DNA of 64,000 nucleotides from Blumeriella jaapii (GCA_009599575.1 VWND01000073.1:930001-994000), one strand, 5' to 3'; counted from the stretch's first letter, positions 9,471-22,114 are shown. Numbers and translations: made by a program. Notes: generated from the sequence alone by a model not told the origin.

Positions 9471-10750
9471 TTAACTAACGTATTAATACGTCGTACGAGC
9501 GAATTCGACCGCTAAAACTTTTTTAAACGTATTTAGCGCCTGCAAACTTTTTTTCGAGCCGATCAGATCGATTACCGTTTTTTAATTAAAAAACTTCGAT
9601 TTTTTACGGCTTTCGAAACAGCTGTTTTTATCGTTAAAATAGCTGATTTCTTTTCCGCATTTCGTGTCGTTGATCAGCTTTTCCACGCTAATCGTATAAT
9701 TAGCAATTTAATGGCCTTCCGAAAAAAAGTTGTACGAAACGCTACGAAAAAGAACGACGATAATAATATTCCGTTTTCGTATATATTTAAACGCGATTTG
9801 CTATTATATTACGGTCGCCTGATAGTATCAAACGTCGATTATTTTCGTTTGGCTTTTGTACGAAAAATATACGACCAGATTTCCACCGCTTATTTCAACG
9901 CTCGCAAAACTACGCAATTGCTTTCGAATTAATATTATTGGCGAGGTATAACAGTTTTCGTAAAACAATACTGTCTCAATTGCTACGCTTATCGAAAAAG
10001 TTTTATTTTAAAAAATAAGCGCTCCGGCTTTTTTCAGCTTTTTTCTGTTTCTGACCATTTTTGAAAACACGTTATAATAGACTTTTGCAATTTTAATAAA
10101 AACAAATACGGTTACGATAACGTATTCGTAATAATAAATCGCTTTTCCAAGCAAATTATTTCGATTTCTTATTATAAAAATATCGACGCTCGAAGCTTCG
10201 CCAAATTGTATATATTTCACGTATACAAATATTTTGGTTTTCCGAAAAGTATTATTAACGATCGTGGCCCTTAATATTAATTTACTTTTTGATTTGAATT
10301 AAACAAAATATTCGATACGCAATTAAAGTTTTCGACAGCCGCTTATTTTAAAACCGACGGTCAGACCGAAATTTACAACTAATATTTGCAAAAACGCTTT
10401 CGATTTTTCGTAAATTTTTATTAAAACGATTGGAGCGAATTTTTTTTAATAATGGATTTCGCTTAAATAATTTTTTTTTACGAAAGTCTAGATGGTTTTT
10501 TACTTTTTGAAATTGTATACGATTACGCTTTTCATACTAATTGAAATTGAAAGCTCGATACTTTTCTTTTTTTTAATTTTTTATATAAGCTAAACGCAAA
10601 CGAAGCTCGTGCGTACGCTCGCCGCTATTACGACGCCTGAAACTTCGCCAAATCGCATTTCTAACAAATTTACGACAAAATAAAAAAGAATGCGAATAAG
10701 TTTCGCCGCGCGATCGATTTTAACGTTAGCGATTACGTATGGCTCGATAT
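9470..10750 (+). pseudogene. B1 integrase
   Basis: The zinc-binding region includes the open stretch 9711-9932 (YDQISTAYFNARKTTQLL). The catalytic core shows FVIINRFSKQ (about 10120), KSIINDRGP (about 10240-10265, first residue of the S-D-R-G motif changed to Asn) and FKTDGQTEIYN (about 10350-10380), which still has the DGQTE block and its Glu. The rest runs to about 10740. F1 interrupts the B2 copy in its integrase N-terminus. Several stops. Confidence 0.85.
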
Positions 10751-11272
10751 GCGTTTATTTCCGATTTTCCGGCTTTTTCGTAAGCTCGACAACTTTACAA
10801 ACGGCCTTTTTAAAATTATAGCCAAAATTTTCGATAACGCTTTTAAATTAGATTTTTCTAGTATTATAAACGTATATTCAGTTTTTTACGCTAGTCGACT
10901 GCGTAAAGCAGCTGACGACGCGCTTTTAAATTAGGTTAATTTAGTTTTTGAATTTATTAATATAATTAGTAAACTTGAATACGAAATCGAAGACTTGATC
11001 GTTTATCGAATGCAGCGGAAGACTTTTTAGTACAAAGCTTTTTAAATAGGCTTAAATAAAGATTTTACGTGGTATTTCGCGTTTGATTTTATGTACGCTT
11101 TTTTGAAAATGCGCGATTTTCATTTAGCGCATAAGAAGTTTTCCGGTCTTTTTGCAAAACTTGTAGATTGGCTGAAAGCGTATTCCGAAGGTTTGGATTC
11201 GTACGATTATTTGAATAGCGACGTACTAATGGATAAAGCTCGAGGGCGCGCTTTTTTCGGACGGGGGGGTAG
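10750..11272 (+). pseudogene. B1 chromodomain-like tail and polypurine tract
   Basis: After integrase, an I-L-D-x-K/E-I-E-D-L-I-V-Y-R type stretch (about 10970-11030) resembles a chromodomain. The C-terminal extension (from 11091) reads YAFLKMRDFHLAHKKF and later GLDSYDYLNSDVLMDKARG. The frame stays open into the 3' LTR, so the original stop is unclear. The polypurine tract acgggggggtag (11261-11272) overlaps the end of the coding region. Confidence 0.65.
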
Positions 11273-11537
11273 TATGACGATTTATTTTATTGCTATCTTT
11301 CGTGTTATTCTAGCAACTACGTATAGCTGCAAGCTTTCTGGTCTTTTGGTGGGTTTTTTATCAATTGTGGAGATTATTATGTATATAAGGCTTTTTTCTT
11401 TTAGCAATTTTTGTTTTTTGCAGTTGTTGATTTTAAATAAATATTTTTGTTACAGAACCAAAGGCTCGTTTTATACTATGTGAACACGGCGACCAGCTGA
11501 CTGATCTCCCAGCCCTCCGACTGATTAGATCGTTACA
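11273..11537 (+). repeat. B1 3' LTR (265 bp)
   Basis: Starts TATGACGATTTATT and ends GATCGTTACA. It has the same length as the 5' LTR, with no indel. In the first 60 bases this copy carries T/A where the 5' copy has C/G. From about 11445 to the end it carries C/G where the 5' copy has T/A. The acggc duplication follows. Confidence 0.95.
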
Positions 11538-11542
11538 ACGGC

Positions 11543-12500
11543 AAGGTCAATTGTATAATATTTATTAAAAATAAAAAGCGTTTTTAATTGTTTTAGTAAT
11601 AAAAGCAAAAAGGGCGGAAGCGTTGCTTAATATATTAATTTATTATTTCGGTCTGCTTATCGATATTAAAATTGTATATAATAATTAATTTAATTTTGGT
11701 TTTTAATATGCGGCAAAGTTTTTGCTAAAAGACCGAAACAAATTAAGCTTTTCGATCCGAAATAATTAAATCCGGCATGCCGAAATGGCGTATTTAATAA
11801 ATTAAAAACAAAGTTGTCAGTTTTTTCGCTGTGATAATTTTGTGGCAAAAAACTGACAAAAGCTTTTTAAACAGGCGATTTATTATTACGAAAGCGAAAT
11901 CGTGATTATTTTCGTTTAATAAAAGCTTCGTAAAATTTATCGTTAAATATTAATAAAATTTGCTGGGTATAGGCAAAAGCTTTAAAAAGCCCGGGATTTT
12001 GTCGCGTCTAGTTTTTATTTATATACAACGATAATTCGAAACGTATTATTATATATTTGCTTTTATAATTTTTTAATAATATTTGCGACCGATCAAAAGC
12101 TTTATTTTTTTTATTTTAACGTATATTACGCAAAGTTGTTCGTGGATATATCGGATCAAAAAGATTCGCAGTTCGGAAGGTTTTAAAAATATTATTAATT
12201 TGCTTTGGAAAAATAATTTATTTTATCGCAGTTGATAATTAAAGCTGTAATTACGGATCTGCGCTTGCTGCGCTTCGAAAAAAAAAAAGTTTTTGTTAGT
12301 TTATAGTAAATCGTTTATAATTGTATAATTATATATATCGTATACGATTACGAAAATTAGGTTTGCGAGTTTTTTTATAAGTATTTTATTTTTTTTGCTT
12401 TCGCTGTTTTTTTCGGAAAAAATGCCGTCGTTGTCGTGTTCGTCGGAAGCTATTTTTATAAATGCTAGCGTAGTTATGCTTTTAGCAGCCATTTTTTTTA
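11543..12500 (-). pseudogene. A2 integrase
   Basis: The reverse complement follows A1 2950-3940 closely. The DDE core is recognisable by the same degraded S-D-R block (about 11740-11770) and the degraded TDGQTE block (about 11640-11680). The linker segment 12301-12492 (IKIASDEHDNDGIFSEKNSE) matches the A1 linker at 2970-3254. Integrase continues in 5030-5112. Stops throughout. Confidence 0.8.
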
Positions 12501-12589
12501 AAATTTAAAAATTTAATTTATCGTCGAAAAGCATTTGCTGCTTTCGAGCTGTTCGCTGTCGGGCTTTTAATAAAAAAATGTTTTGGTTT

Positions 12590-13830
12590 TTGCGAGAAAA
12601 AGTATTAGCGAGCGTATTAATAATTTCCGACCGGTATATAATTATAAAATAAAAATCGGCGAAAAACTCGGTTTATCGGGCTTATCGGGCCGAAAGATTT
12701 TTAATTATTATAAAATATTTTAAAACGCGGTAATCGGTATATATATATACGTTTTTTTAAACGTTTAACAGCTTCGGCTTATAATTTTTGAAAAAGCGAA
12801 AAATAGCGAAAAGCTTTTTGTCGTAAATCGAATAATTAAATTCGGCGTCGATTATAGTTTTAAAAAAAAAACCGACCGAATAATAAAAATTTTTTTTTTG
12901 TAATTGCGATAATACGCCAGTTATTATTTTATTAAAAAAATCGGTTTTTAAGCGCGTTTGCTTATAAAAGTCGTAATAGCACAAAATGGAAGTATTTAGC
13001 AAAGCTTTGCGTAATATTTTCCATACGTTTTTCTGTTTTTTTTCGAATACAAAAAAAACGTTTTTACTTATGAAAGCAGTGAAAAAGCGGCAAATACGAT
13101 TATAGCCGATTATAAAGCGTTTGTAAAAATTACAAAAGTTTAAAAAGTTTTATACGCTTCGCATATTCGCTGCATATTACTAGTTTTTAATAATAGCGAT
13201 TTTTTCCGGGTTTATTTTAATATTTTAAGTGTTAATAACGAAATTTAAAAATTTGGTTTTCGTAATATTAAATTCGCATTTTTTTAATATCAGTTTTTAA
13301 ATCGTATTTTTTTTTAAAATCGATAAAATCTTTTTAACGTAAATTTTATATTTTAAATCGTTCGCGAAATAAATAAAAAATATCGTTAAAATACGCCGAG
13401 CAGAAATTATTTAAATATTTTATAAGAATATTATTATTAATAAAACGTTGAAATATAGCGGGCTTATTAATAAAGCCGAACGGAAGGATTTTATATTTAT
13501 ATATGCCGTATCGGATGCGAAAATTAATTAGTTTTTTAGATTTTTCGAATATTCGGATTCGATTAAATATTTATTAAATATTAATTTTCGTAAACACTTT
13601 GGCTTTAATAATTCGCGCTAGTATTTCGTCGATTAAAAGCAAAAAATAAATTTTTTTTTTCGTAAAATCGTTAAGCTTGCGGTAATCGATATATAAGCGT
13701 ATAAAGCCGTTTGACTTTTTAATAAAAAAAATCGAAGCGACGAAAAAAACATTAAAAAGTTTAATAAAACTTTTGTATAAATTATCGAAAATATAACTTT
13801 TAATTTTTGTAAACTGTTTATTCGTAAAAC
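12590..13830 (-). pseudogene. A2 reverse transcriptase and RNase H
   Basis: The RNase H stretch 12757-13002 reads TRLKTDFFNKIITGVLSQL and AEFNYSIYDKKLFAIF, the partner of A1 2472-2729 and slightly less damaged (FAIF against A1 FVIF). RT lies at about 13020-13830 and repeats the A1 motif order, including the Y-x-x-D box near 13390-13400. Both parts are interrupted by stops. Confidence 0.82.
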
Positions 13831-14039
13831 GTTTAAATAATTTTATAAAAAGCGTATTTTCCGTGGCAAAATGTATTTTATGATTTATACCGAGGCGGCG
13901 AAAAGCGAGCTTATCGCTTTTTTGTTTATAAAACAGTTTTTCGAATTCCGAATATTAAATTAAAAAAAACTTTTTTATAAAAACTACGTTATCGTTATAT
14001 TTGGTTTGCAAAGCGTCGAGGACGGAAATGCTTTTTATT

Positions 14040-14960
14040 GCCGCGAATTATATAACTTTTTTAAATTCGACGATTTTCGCACGGCGAAAACGTTTTTTAT
14101 TTATATTATATATAAAAGTAATAAACGTATAATCGCTGAATAATGGTAATTCTTTTTTTTTTACGGCCCGCATTCGCTTTTCGTAACGTATTTGTAAAGC
14201 GCTGAATATAAAAGCGAAAATACAACTAATATTGCAATTAAAAATAAAAAAAATAGCAATTGGCCCGATTAAAAAAACCGGCTTGGTCGGTTTAAAGCTG
14301 CTAATAAAAAACTTTTTTATTTTATACAAATTGCTTTTGAAATTTCGTATAAACGTAAAAGGTTTATTAGTTTTAAAACTTAAATAAGCTTTTTTAATCG
14401 TCGTAAAAATGTTGGCAAAAGTATATAAAGCTTTTATTACGCTGTTTCGTTTGTTTGCATTTTTTTAATATATGCGACTAAGCATTTTAGGTTTTGTTTG
14501 CTAATTAAAATCGACGAATAATTGTTTATTAAAATAAAAAATAATAAGCATATCGAATAGCTATTTTATTTTGTTTTTTTTTTGGCTATACGCTTGCTTT
14601 AAATCGTAATATTATAAAAATTTGCGACTAATAAAAACGTCGGTAAAACCCAGGTTTATAATCAAAAAAAAAAAATTTATACGACGTCGGTTAATTATAA
14701 AAAAAAAAAAAATAATAAAAAAAATAAGCTTTTTCGGCTCGCTATTATAGCCGGTAGATATAATAAATTTATGCAGCCGAATAAAACTTATTTCGAAACG
14801 TTAAGAAAATTAATACGTTAAAAAAGTTTTAATCGTATCGAAAATATTAGCTTCGTTATCGATATATACAAATGTTTTAATATATAATTTATTACGTGCT
14901 AATTTTATAAAAATTAAAAACTATCGCTTTTTTATTAAAAAGCGCTAATTAAACTTTAAA
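14040..14960 (-). pseudogene. A2 retropepsin and linker
   Basis: The open linker 14048-14329 reads FKPTKPVFLIGPIAIF and then NISCIFAFIFSALQIRYEK. It matches A1 1140-1440. The protease active-site region (about 14805-14870) corresponds to the A1 D-N-G-A block. Identification rests on colinearity with A1. Confidence 0.6.
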
Positions 14961-15059
14961 TTTTTTTATAAATCGAATTTTTTGCTATAATAAAAGTTTT
15001 TGCCACGGCTTAAAAGTTTTTTAACAAATCGTTTTATTTTTCGTCGATAATTATTTCGG

Positions 15060-16430
15060 CGATTTTACGATTAAGCTTGGCGTCGGAGCAAACGTTTGCG
15101 AAATGGCCGGGCTTGCCGCAATTATAATAAGCGTTAAAAAAACGCGCAGCCAAGCGGAAAAAACCGGAAATAACAAAAATAGCAATTATACGCTCGTAAG
15201 AATTTTTGTTAAAAAAAAAACTATACGAGCAAAAAGGACTGGAAAAGTAAAACGCTAAAAAGCTTTGAAAATACCGGAAATACGCCTAGAGTTTTAATTA
15301 ACAAAAGCTATAGCAAAAAAAAAATAATTTATACGACGAATAAAAATTATTTTTTCAGCTCGGATATTACGTGATTTTTTATTCGCAACGGCCAAATACT
15401 CGTTTAAAACAATATAATCGTTATTTATTTTGTATTTTTTTATTCGAAAATCGTATTTAAAAATAAAAGTAATTTTTTCGCATATGTTTTTAAACCAACG
15501 GTTTTTAACAATTTTACTAATAATTGCGTAACGAATAAATAAAAAACGAAAATTATTATAAATTTAACCGTTGTTTATATAAAACTTATTATATTGCAAT
15601 TTAGCAAATTAAACGCGGTTGTAATTAAAAAAGCGCTAATTAAAAATGCGAAAAACGTTTCGGGCCGATTAGGCTTGGTTATAAAACTCGGAATTCAAAT
15701 ATTTCAAAATAATAATTTTTGCTTTTTTAATAATATATTTAAAATATACTTTGGCTTAGTTTATATTTTATATAAAATTTCTTAAATATTTTTTAATAAA
15801 CAGTTTTATATTTATTTTTTATACGTGATATTTAATTTTTTTTTAATAATCGTTAAAAGCGTAGCGAAAGTATTTGATTTTGGATAGTTCGATTCGGAGA
15901 ATAATTAAATTAAAAACGAAGAAATAATATTCGGAAATTAATTAAAAATCTGCGATAAAAGCGCGCGAAATTCGGAATAAAAAAAAAGCGTCGCGGACGA
16001 TATTAGCGAAAGCTGGAAAACGAGCGGCGGCGATAGCTTAAACGATTATTTAAGCGATTTGAAACTGTTGGGCCGCAGTAAATCTTTTAGCGTTAGCAAA
16101 TATGCTAAGCAATCGTAAAGGCATTCGTCGGTTTAAAAATATTAAAATATTAGCGTCGTATAATTCGATATTAAATTCGATAGTAAAACGAAAGGATTCA
16201 GCAGCAAATAATTGTAATTCGGTAAAAAAGTCGTGGAATAAAAATTCGCTGCCAGAATCGTCGAAAAAGCCTGGAACGAATAGAAATTCGGAAACGCTAA
16301 AAGCAAAAGCAAAGGATGGAAATGTTGATTCGAAGCCGAATCGTACGAATTGCGTTCGTTTTCGGATGCTACGTCGATTTATAAGAAAAACATAAGATGT
16401 TGTAATATTAAAAAAAAGCGATTCGAATTG
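15060..16430 (-). pseudogene. A2 gag
   Basis: The zinc knuckle (about 15070-15125) reads AYYNCGKPGHFANVC, with Tyr in place of the first Cys as in A1. Toward the gag N-terminus, 15480-16430 is present only in this copy. Readable stretches exist in more than one frame, including an acidic, Phe-rich one at 16050-16433, and I cannot tell which is original. No start codon can be chosen with confidence. Confidence 0.55.
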
Positions 16431-16629
16431 CAAAAGCAGATCGAATTAATAAAAAAAAAAACTCCAGCTTTTTTTTGGAAACAAAATTAATAAAAAAGAG
16501 TTCTGATTAAAGCATCGATAAATAAACGTCGGTACGAACGGCTTGAAAAAAATTCGAATTGCAAAAGCAGATCGAATTTTTAATCGTAGATACAAAGCTT
16601 TTCAGCGAAAATTGTTTGGTTTTTTTTTA
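16417..16629 (-). repeat. A2 5' leader with direct repeat, shared with D
   Basis: A unit of the form attcgaattgcaaaagcaga occurs twice (16424 and 16557) about 135 bp apart. The whole block, including ctccagctttttttt and acgtcggtacgaacgg, matches D at 25850-26040. Beside the LTR on the element strand is T then nine A and CC, possibly a primer-binding site matching the T run in the LTR, though a homopolymer match is weak evidence. Confidence 0.75.
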
Positions 16630-16863
16630 TATCACAGCTAGCTTAAAAATAATTAAAAAGATAATATAAACTAAAAGGTACGTATGTAAATTAAAAAAAA
16701 AACACCGAGCTAGAATATTCGGGGTCGCGAATTTTATGTACAATAGGTTGCGCTTATGGGTCACGTAATTTAGCGCGAGGCCTAGTGGCCGAGGTGGTCC
16801 GTGCCCAAACCTTATTCCAACACCACCGGCAATCATACCACTGGCCAGGGGAGGATCGTAACA
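16630..16863 (-). repeat. A2 5' LTR (234 bp)
   Basis: Read on the minus strand it starts TGTTACGATCCTCC and ends AGCTGTGATA (consensus GCTGTAACA). It matches the A1 LTR but lacks the extra 15-bp units. The half next to E1 (16750-16863) is GC-rich and barely mutated; the inner half is AT-converted. Confidence 0.9.
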
Positions 16864-16868
16864 ATCGG

Positions 16869-17960
16869 CGCGCTTTTTTACGTTTTTTATTTTTATTTTT
16901 TCCGGAATTATTTTTATAAATATAATAAATTTTTTATATTCGAATAAGCGGTTATTTATTATTACGCTTTTAATTTCGTTTTCGAATTCGTTTTCGATAA
17001 TTAAAAATAAAAGTCGCCGAATTGTTTTAGCTGCCCTGGAAATATTAATAGCCACCGCGTATGTTTTTTTCGAATTAAACGAAAATAATATTAGCTTCGT
17101 TTTCTTCGTTATCGTAAATTTAAAATATCGGAATAGCGTCGTTTTTTTTTTTCGATATAAAAATGCCGCATTTAACGACGCTTAATTTTTTGTTTTAAAA
17201 AAAAATCAGATTTAAAATTTCGCAGCCGACTAAAACTTTTTTTAGCGATTGCATAACGTCGTCGATTAGTTTGCAAACAGCCGTAAAAAAGCTTATAAAT
17301 CTACGGGCCTTTGGGTTGTTAGCTTTCAAAGCTTACGCTTTAAAAATATAAGCGTTTAATACCCAGATTTTTTTTTTAATAAAAGTAATAGTTTCGAAAA
17401 AGCGAGCGAAATGCCGAAATAAAATAACACCGGTAATTTTGTTAAAAACGTATTTTTAAATATTTTTTTTTTATTAATTTAGCAAAAAGCGTAAAATCCG
17501 GTTTGTTATTTTTTTTTTATTATTTCGAGTTTTTTTTGCTTCGGCGAAAGCTTTTAAAGCGTTATCGTAATTCAGCAGGAATTTATCGTAATTAAAACTT
17601 TTGCAAACGAATTTAGTTTTAACGAAACTTTCGTAATCGAATAAAAATTCGTTAACGTTTTCAATTATTATATCGAATTATTTTATAAATGTTTTTACGA
17701 AAACAGCTTATTAATTTAAAATAGCCGTATTATATGCTTGCTTAAATTCGAAGAAATTACGTATAATAATTCCGTTTTAAAATAAATTAAAAATAAATTT
17801 GCCAGGTTTAGCAACGCCTTGCTTAAAAAACGATATAATATCGATAGGTTTATTAATTAAAAAAATGTATTATATTTATTAAAAAATAATTAAAAAAAAG
17901 TACGAGAATTATAAAATATTTATATCCAAAAATCACGGAAATCCGCATATTATTTTTTTA
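16869..17960 (-). pseudogene. E1 extra downstream frame, N-terminal third
   Basis: This protein is not recognised. Readable minus-strand pieces include NEFLFDYESF, NYDKFLLNYDNALKAFAEAK, LFYFGISLAFSKLLLLLKKK and ISRAAKTIRRLLFLIIENEF. The same order appears in E2 between about 38400 and 39260, with transition differences only. The piece is cut by A2. Conservation of residues between copies suggests it was coding. Confidence 0.6.
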
Positions 17961-18350
17961 ATAAATTACGACTGTTTAAATAAACACCCGTTCAAAATAA
18001 CGAAAAAAATAAATAATACAAAAAATAATAAATAATAAAATGCATAAAAAATAGTTTTCGTAAAATATACGAGTAATATAAATATATCAAATATGCGGTT
18101 TAAATATATATAAAGCTTTTGTTCTGGTAAGTAAAAATATAGTTAAACAAAAAAAAATATAATAAATATTTCAAATAATATAAAAAAAAGTTTTAAAAAT
18201 AAATAATATATATAAAACAAGATAATTAAATTGTATATAAACAAAACAAAATAAAAATAATAAAATAGTATATAATAAAAAAAAATAATAAACAGCAAAA
18301 ACAATAAAACAGTTAATAAACAATTTTATATACATTTTTCTTTTTCTCGG
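17960..18350 (-). other. E1 AT-rich spacer between integrase and extra frame
   Basis: About 390 bases with almost no readable protein, very rich in ATA and TAA. The matching E2 segment is 39480-39830. It may hold a promoter or intergenic signal for the extra frame, but no motif stands out. Confidence 0.5.
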
Positions 18351-19990
18351 TCATAAATAAAATTACGACTTAAATTATGCTTTTAGCCGCGGAGTTATCG
18401 TTCGGTTGTTTTCAAACCTTTTCAAAAGATTTTTTTTTTTTAAAAATATAATCGTTTTGATCGGAATCGTCGTCGAAATCGCTAAAATCGAAATCGCTGT
18501 TTAATTTAAAATCTAAAAAATAAATTTACTAGTTTTTTTTGTAAAATCGTTTTAATCGATTAGCGGCGAACGTTTTTTTTAGTTTTGTTTTATCGAATTC
18601 CGTAAACTTATAATAGCTTTTATTTAATTCGGCCTCGTATATTTTGTAAAATCCGAACCATTTATAATCAAGTTTAATATCGGCCGATTTGTTAATAGCG
18701 CGCTAAACGTTGTAAATTAAAACCAGATCTCTTTTTTTAATTAGCGTTTTTTTTAAAACCTTAATTTTATTCCAAACTTTTTTAGCTGCTTCCCTATACT
18801 TTTTTTTTCGTAGAATTATTTTTTTTATATTTATATCGCGGTAATTTAATTATTTAAATTTTATTATTAATAAATCTGCTTTCGTTTTTATTTTAATTAC
18901 GTTATAAAACCTTTATATAAACCATTTTGTTTTTAAAAATAATCGAACGTTTTTGCCGTATTAAATAAAAAATGGAATTATTTTAGTAAAAGCGTATATA
19001 TATATGCGTATAGCGAAAAGTATTTCCGAAAACTTCCGCGACCAACGCTTATAACCTTTTCGAATAGCTTTTAATAAGCCGTCGAAAATATTTCTATGGC
19101 TTTGTTTAACAGATCCGTTGCTTTTCGAATTATAAACTGAAATTTAAATCCGTTAAATATCGTATTTTTTTATAAAAATCTTAATAACGCTTTTATTTTC
19201 GAATTTACCGTCGACGTTTAATTTGCTAAATAAATCGTATCGATATATAACGTTTTTTTAAAAAAAAATCGCTATAACTTCGAAAATAACGTTTCGGAAA
19301 AATCGTTTTTTAAATTATCCAAACAGATCGTCGATAGCGAATACGAAATACGTATGCCCGCGATCGATAATTAATACGCGTATAATATCGAAATTAATTT
19401 TTTTTTAAATTTCAAAAAATTACGTCGAATATAAAAAGTTTTTTTTTCGGCCAGGCTTTCGTTTTTAGCAAAAAATGCAATTTTTAACGAAAGCTTTGCA
19501 ATTTTCGAAGCATTTTTTTTATTAAAAATCGTTTTTAATTCGGTAATAAATAGCTTTAGCTTTTTTATAAAACACTTTTTCGTAAGCTTTTTTTATAACT
19601 TAAAATTTATCGGTTTTATTATTTATTACTAAGCGTTTTTAATATATATTATTTTTTATTTTATATAATTTCCTGTCGGCTAAAATATAATCGAAAGCTT
19701 GGTTTTTAAATAATTTAAATTAATAATTTAATACGCTAAATAATTTAAACAAAATAATTAAATAATATACGATTAAATAAAAATCTTCGGTTTCGTAATT
19801 ATCGATTAGAAATTTATTTTCGTCGCTAATCGGCTTATTCCGATCGTTTTCGGTTAAATCCATTCGCGATACTAGCCGAAATAATAACGCGAATGCTTTT
19901 TCGGCCCGAAAATTAATGTTTTTTATTCGCGGTGCCAGCCGAAATAACAACGCGAATGGTTTTGGTTTTATAAAACCCAAAGCGCAAATA
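18350..19990 (-). pseudogene. E1 integrase with acidic serine tail
   Basis: The open start (19720-19980) reads FALLFRLAPRIKNINFRAEK and later NDRNKPISDENKFL. The zinc-binding and core regions follow leftward. The core contains degraded forms of VDGGxEN (about 19210) and ISAYNPxSNG (about 19140). The C-terminus around 18447-18520 encodes a Ser/Asp-rich tail (SDFDDDSDQND type) rather than a chromodomain. Interrupted by many stops. Confidence 0.72.
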
Positions 19991-21760
19991 GCGAAACAGC
20001 CGATTTCGTTAGCAATTTATTCGTTAATATTTTATTCGTTTTATTTAGCGAAATCAAACGAATAAAAACGTTTTCGTTTCGAAAAGCCGTTGCCGTTGTA
20101 TTAATTATTTTTTTAATATATTTGATTTCGAAATTTATAAATCGCATCTAAGCTATTTAATTAATAACGAATGCTTTTAACAGATTATTAGTTTTCTTAT
20201 TTAATTGGTCGACAAAAACTTTTGCGTCCGTTTTCAAAATAAAATATACGTCGTATAATTCGCTTTTTATTTTTTTTATTATTTTAAAAACGCTTCGATA
20301 TTCTCGTTTAATAATATCGTAGCGTGCTTTCGCGAAAAATTATAGGCCGCTTTCGAATCGTAAAAAATATCGTTTTTTATTTTTATCGATTTGTTATAAT
20401 ATAGCTTTTTAACCGAAAATATTAACGTCGATAATTAAAATGATTTTTTTTGCGTTTAGATTATAATCGATTCGCATAAGCGATAAAACCGATAAAAAAT
20501 CGTTTTTAAAAACTTTTATAATTTTATTTTGTTTTTCTTTCTAAACGAAATCGATTTTTTTTTTTATCGTGGCGTAAATAAATACAGCTTTTTAAAAAAA
20601 GTTTTTAATTTAATTGCGATAATAAATTATAACGTTAATAAAAGCTTTAGCTTCGGTAATATTTTTACACTTTTTTTATTCGCAAATCTTTTTAATTTTT
20701 TTTCGTTAAAAATAGCGACCAGCATTATTAATTATATAACCGACGATATTTATTTCGGATATGCAATATTTTAATCGAAGGCTAATAATAGCTTTGGCTT
20801 TTTCGAAGCAAATCATAATTTTATCGATATTTTAAATATATTTTATTATATAACGTCGAATTTCAGAATAGATTTTTTTATTATTATAATATAATTTAAA
20901 GCTTTTTACTCCGACGTCGTTAACGTAAAAAAAAGCAATATCAGAATTGCAAATTATAAAAATTTTATATACGATTTTTACGAATTAAACGATTAAATTA
21001 ATAGCTTTTATAAATACTTTCGTTATACGCAGCAGACCGATTAATATTTAAGTTGCCGTTATATTTCGAAATCGTAAATCAAATATTAAATAATCGTAGC
21101 CGAAAAACAAATCGAAAAAAAAAGCGATCGTTAATTTTGCGAATTCGTTCGAAAATTAATCGACGTTAAATAGTACGTTAGCGTTTCGTATCGTTATTTT
21201 GTTTATTTCGACGATTGCGATAATAAATCTATAAATGCTTTTTTTTTTTTTTACAACGATAAACCATTTGTTTTTATATAAGCCGTGGCAAAATTCGAAA
21301 ATTCTTTGTTTGATTCGTTTTTTTAGCATTTCGATTATTTTATTCTGAAAAGCTTTAAAAACTGAAAAAATCTTTTTTTGCCAAGCTTCGTAAAGCACGG
21401 TTTTAATATCGATATAAAACGTAACGTTAAAGCTAAATTAATTTATTTCGGTAAAATCGAAAATCATAGCTTTTTTTCGATTACGTAAAACTTCGTACAA
21501 AACCTTTTTCTTTTTTGGCAAAAATTAGGTTCCGATTACTAAATTATCAAATCGTTTTTTTATAAATCGGCTGTTAAATAATAAACTGGAAAATCGGCCG
21601 GTAATAAATTTTTCGAATTCGCTAATAATTAATTAAAATAATTTTATTATTTTATTTTTCTTAAACTAATCGTTTATTTTTCCGGAAATATTTCCACCGA
21701 ATTCGCTAAAATTTACGAATCGTATTTTATCAGCTTTGCGTTTGTAAAAAATGCTGATAT
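19990..21760 (-). pseudogene. E1 reverse transcriptase and RNase H
   Basis: An open stretch (21156-21398) reads RIFEFCHGLYKNKWFIVVKK and later FIIAIVEINKITIRNANV. That is the RT palm start of a fungal gypsy group with the pattern YRNPWFxVKKK...INxxTIRDANxPP. The active-site box at 20916-20927 reads Y-V-N-D followed by VGVKSP. RNase H lies at 20000-20500. The first Asp of the YxDD box is Asn. Multiple stops. Confidence 0.82.
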
Positions 21761-22114
21761 TAATACAAAAAAGTAAAATATATAAATCGGATTTGTTTAA
21801 TACGAAAACGAAATCTTCGGAATTTTTATTTTCGAATTAATAGCCAAAAATATTAATATTAGCCAATTTTATTCGCGATGCTATTTCGATTAGCGACGTA
21901 AATGCTTTTAGCCGAATATTTTCCAGGTTTTATAATAACCCAGCGTTTGTTTTAGGACCAAAGCCGGCTATTCGTTTTTCGATAAAATATCGATTAAAAA
22001 AACTTTATCGCCGGCGACGATAATTTGATTTTAAAAAAATCGGTTTCAGTTTCAGAAAAAAGCTTTTATCTGGCCGTTTTCGATGTATTTAAAACTGACG
22101 AAACTTTTCAAAAT

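Larger units (their letters stand above)
5113..11537 (+). mobile_element. Retrotransposon B1, complete Ty3/gypsy chromovirus (6,425 bp)
   Basis: Both LTRs are 265 bp (5113-5377 and 11273-11537). The 5-bp duplication acggc flanks the element exactly (5108-5112 and 11538-11542). Inside are a candidate self-priming site, gag, protease, RT, RNase H, integrase, chromodomain-like tail and a G-rich polypurine tract. The same family occurs as B2 (-, complete, split by F1) and B3 (+, 5' end only). By eye the two LTRs differ only by transitions. Every domain is broken by stops, so B1 is dead. It was inserted into A2 after A2 had entered E1. Confidence 0.95.
11538..16863 (-). mobile_element. Retrotransposon A2 (family A), main 5' part
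   Basis: A minus-strand copy of the A1 family. From right to left: 5' LTR (16630-16863), leader, gag with zinc knuckle, protease, RT, RNase H and integrase, then B1 and the 83-base piece 5030-5112 where A1 entered. The right flank atcgg (16864-16868) is the expected target duplication inside E1; the matching E2 site (about 38364) reads atcggcgcg without a break. The 3' part is off the window. All frames are interrupted. Confidence 0.92.

Noticed and set aside
16102..16395. Plus-strand open frame of 97 codons, basic and Ser/Asn-rich
   Set aside because: It lies antisense to the A2 gag region. No homology or start context supports it.
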